A DNA stretch of 56,126 bases. Origin: Saccharothrix sp. ST-888. GTDB lineage: Bacteria > Actinomycetota > Actinomycetes > Streptomycetales > Streptomycetaceae. The stretch covers positions 1-56,126 of the forward strand of contig NZ_JYJF01000039.1 of assembly GCF_000955975.1 (NCBI RefSeq). The letters are read 5' to 3'. Of this stretch, positions 55,002 through 56,126 are shown piece after piece. The position numbers and the translations under genes are program-made. The stretch's first letter is position 1, and each line of letters begins with the position of its first letter. The notes beneath the pieces are model-generated. The model did not search any database. It saw nothing but the letters and a program-made list of their open reading frames with translations, and was not told the origin of the DNA.

Positions 55002-56030
55002 GCAGAACGTGAGGCGTTTCTCTCCCGACGGCCGACACCGGACTCCCGCGTGGCGCGGCCGAGTTCGTCCTACGCCGGAATCACGAGGAGATTCCGGCCG
55101 CTGGTCGCATACATGTCGAAGTGGCCGATAGATCCGGGGCCATGAGTACCGTCCCGGAAATCGTGGCGCTACCCGAATACGTGCCGACCTGCCAGGTCGC
55201 GGCGGTCGCCGTGGCCCCGTGACCCCGACCGCTTGCGGACGGCTGCGCGACCCGGTTGACGACGCACTGGACCTGCTCGGTCTGGAGTGTCCGGACCCCC
55301 GGACAGCGTCCGACCAGGTGCGCCGCCGGCACGGACGGCGGCTGACGGACACACCGTGTGGCGGGCAGCAGCTGCTCAGTCCCACCAGGACTCCCAGAAG
55401 GTTGATCCGATGAGCTGCTCGGCGTAGGCGGTGGGTACTCCTGCCCCCTGCCACACGTCGTGCGGGCAGAGCGCGAAGTTCAGATGACAGACTTCTCCTG
55501 CAACGGGGCCCCTTTCCTTGATCGACTTTCTTTGCCGATCATTGATCTACAGGTGTCCCGTTGCCTCGTTCACCCCCCCTGACCTCCGGCCTCACGTCCA
55601 AACGCAGCGGCGTTGCAGGTATCGACCGCCCCCGATCACCGCCCCCGTGAGCAGCGACGCCGACGGACCCACATCGGCACCTTGAACCGGAGAGCTGCCT
55701 CCGAACCGGGAGACCGGCCCGCGCGCCCCAACGAGGGGCGCAGCCGGCAGTTACCCGACGCGTCCCGGCGGACCGGCCCGTACGGCTCCGGCACCGTGCC
55801 GGGGCGCCGACGCCTCCAGGTCGCCGCCACGCCCCCGACCGGCCGTGCAGCGATTAAGGAGACGCTGCGGAGACACCGCCCTCGCGGGGCAAAGCAGGAT
55901 GCGCGGGCCCTCGTTGCCGGTGCAGTGCCGCCCGGCGGGCGCCCCCGACTACCTCTCCGGCGCCCTGCCTGTGGCGGGCCCGCAGCACCGTCCGGGCCCG
56001 CCACCAGGCTCCGAATCACCTCGGTCCCCG
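55002..56030. other. Gene-poor right end with short remnants
   Basis: About 1 kb without an intact gene. A plus frame at 55142-55222 (MSTVPEIVALPEYVPT) ends in GTGA, from which a second frame runs to 55413 (DPVDDALDLLGLE). A minus frame at 55376-55546 also looks coding. None has a ribosome binding site and full domain. The part 55560-56030 shows nothing. Confidence 0.45.
55376..55546 (-). pseudogene. Short C-terminal coding remnant
   Basis: The minus frame bounded by a TAG at about 55547 reads KERGPVAGEVCHLNFALC, then PHDVWQGAGVPTAYAEQL, and ends WESWWD before TGA. The Cys/His/Trp-rich composition looks like real protein, but there is no start codon with a ribosome binding site in the first part. 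It is either a small gene with an unusual start or the tail of a lost gene. Family not recognised. Confidence 0.35.
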
Positions 56031-56036
56031 TATTCA

Positions 56037-56123
56037 GTGACCCGGGTCACACCGCCATTCCCGCGAGCCGGGTCCCGGGCATTCTGTGACCCGGGCCACA
56101 GGCATTCCTGTGGCCTGCGCCAC
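56037..56123. promoter_or_regulatory. Three Crp-like sites (GTG-N6-GNCAC)
   Basis: Sites at 56037-56050 (GTGACCCGGGTCAC, a perfect palindrome), 56086-56099 (GTGACCCGGGCCAC) and 56110-56123 (GTGGCCTGCGCCAC). Each is preceded by ATTC. All fit GTG-N6-GNCAC, which I recall as the reported Streptomyces Crp consensus. They probably control a gene beyond the right edge. Confidence 0.6.
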
Positions 56124-56126
56124 TCC

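Overview
The window is high-GC actinomycete DNA. The gene content points to Streptomycetaceae (Streptomyces or Kitasatospora): a WhiB-family protein, a SigB/SigF-type partner-switching module, GTGA/ATGA translational coupling, many GTG starts, a monomeric isocitrate dehydrogenase and a patatin protein with a long C-terminal extension. The genus is inferred from gene content only; no marker gene is present. No rRNA, CRISPR array or intact insertion sequence was seen.

Layout. 1-141: start of a secreted protein that runs off the left edge. 142-1590: gene-poor, degraded stretch with a frameshifted NUDIX remnant, ending at a tRNA-Leu(CAG) and its terminator. 1876-7203: complete branched-chain amino-acid ABC importer (livJHMGF order) on the minus strand. 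7488-18804: a lipid/oxidation neighbourhood with a large patatin phospholipase, divergent from a small membrane protein, a GMC oxidoreductase and an alpha-dioxygenase-like heme peroxidase, followed by a large polytopic membrane protein and a small conserved protein. 19204-24283: a contact-toxin operon made of a WXG100-like protein, an Rhs/YD-repeat protein with a C-terminal ADP-ribosyltransferase-like toxin, and a probable immunity protein. 24329-30859: a SpoIIE-type phosphatase, an MFS exporter with its MarR regulator, and a sigma factor, STAS antagonist and HATPase anti-sigma kinase. 31024-41074: mostly housekeeping and envelope genes (MscS channel, WhiB, isocitrate dehydrogenase, serine hydrolase, DinB protein, RraA-like protein, L,D-transpeptidase, poly-gamma-glutamate hydrolase-like protein), with one decayed 2-hydroxyacid dehydrogenase.

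41118-47728 is the most interesting part. A TetR-controlled FAD monooxygenase is followed by a tightly overlapping four-gene operon: a GlxA-type regulator, a thiamine-diphosphate enzyme, an SRPBCC cyclase-like protein and a KASIII-like enzyme whose catalytic His is replaced by Asn. This looks like a compact, non-modular biosynthetic system, by analogy an acyloin-type pathway. 48114-55001 holds an unknown protein, a UspA protein, a lipoprotein, an NlpC/P60-like hydrolase, and a three-gene coupled operon of cupredoxin lipoprotein, Tat-type metallophosphoesterase and His-rich membrane protein. The right end (55002-56126) is gene-poor and ends in three 14-bp sites, all fitting the Streptomyces Crp pattern GTG-N6-GNCAC.

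Many long open frames opposite or overlapping these genes are GC-rich shadows and were left out. Functions were assigned by reading motifs; no database search was possible.
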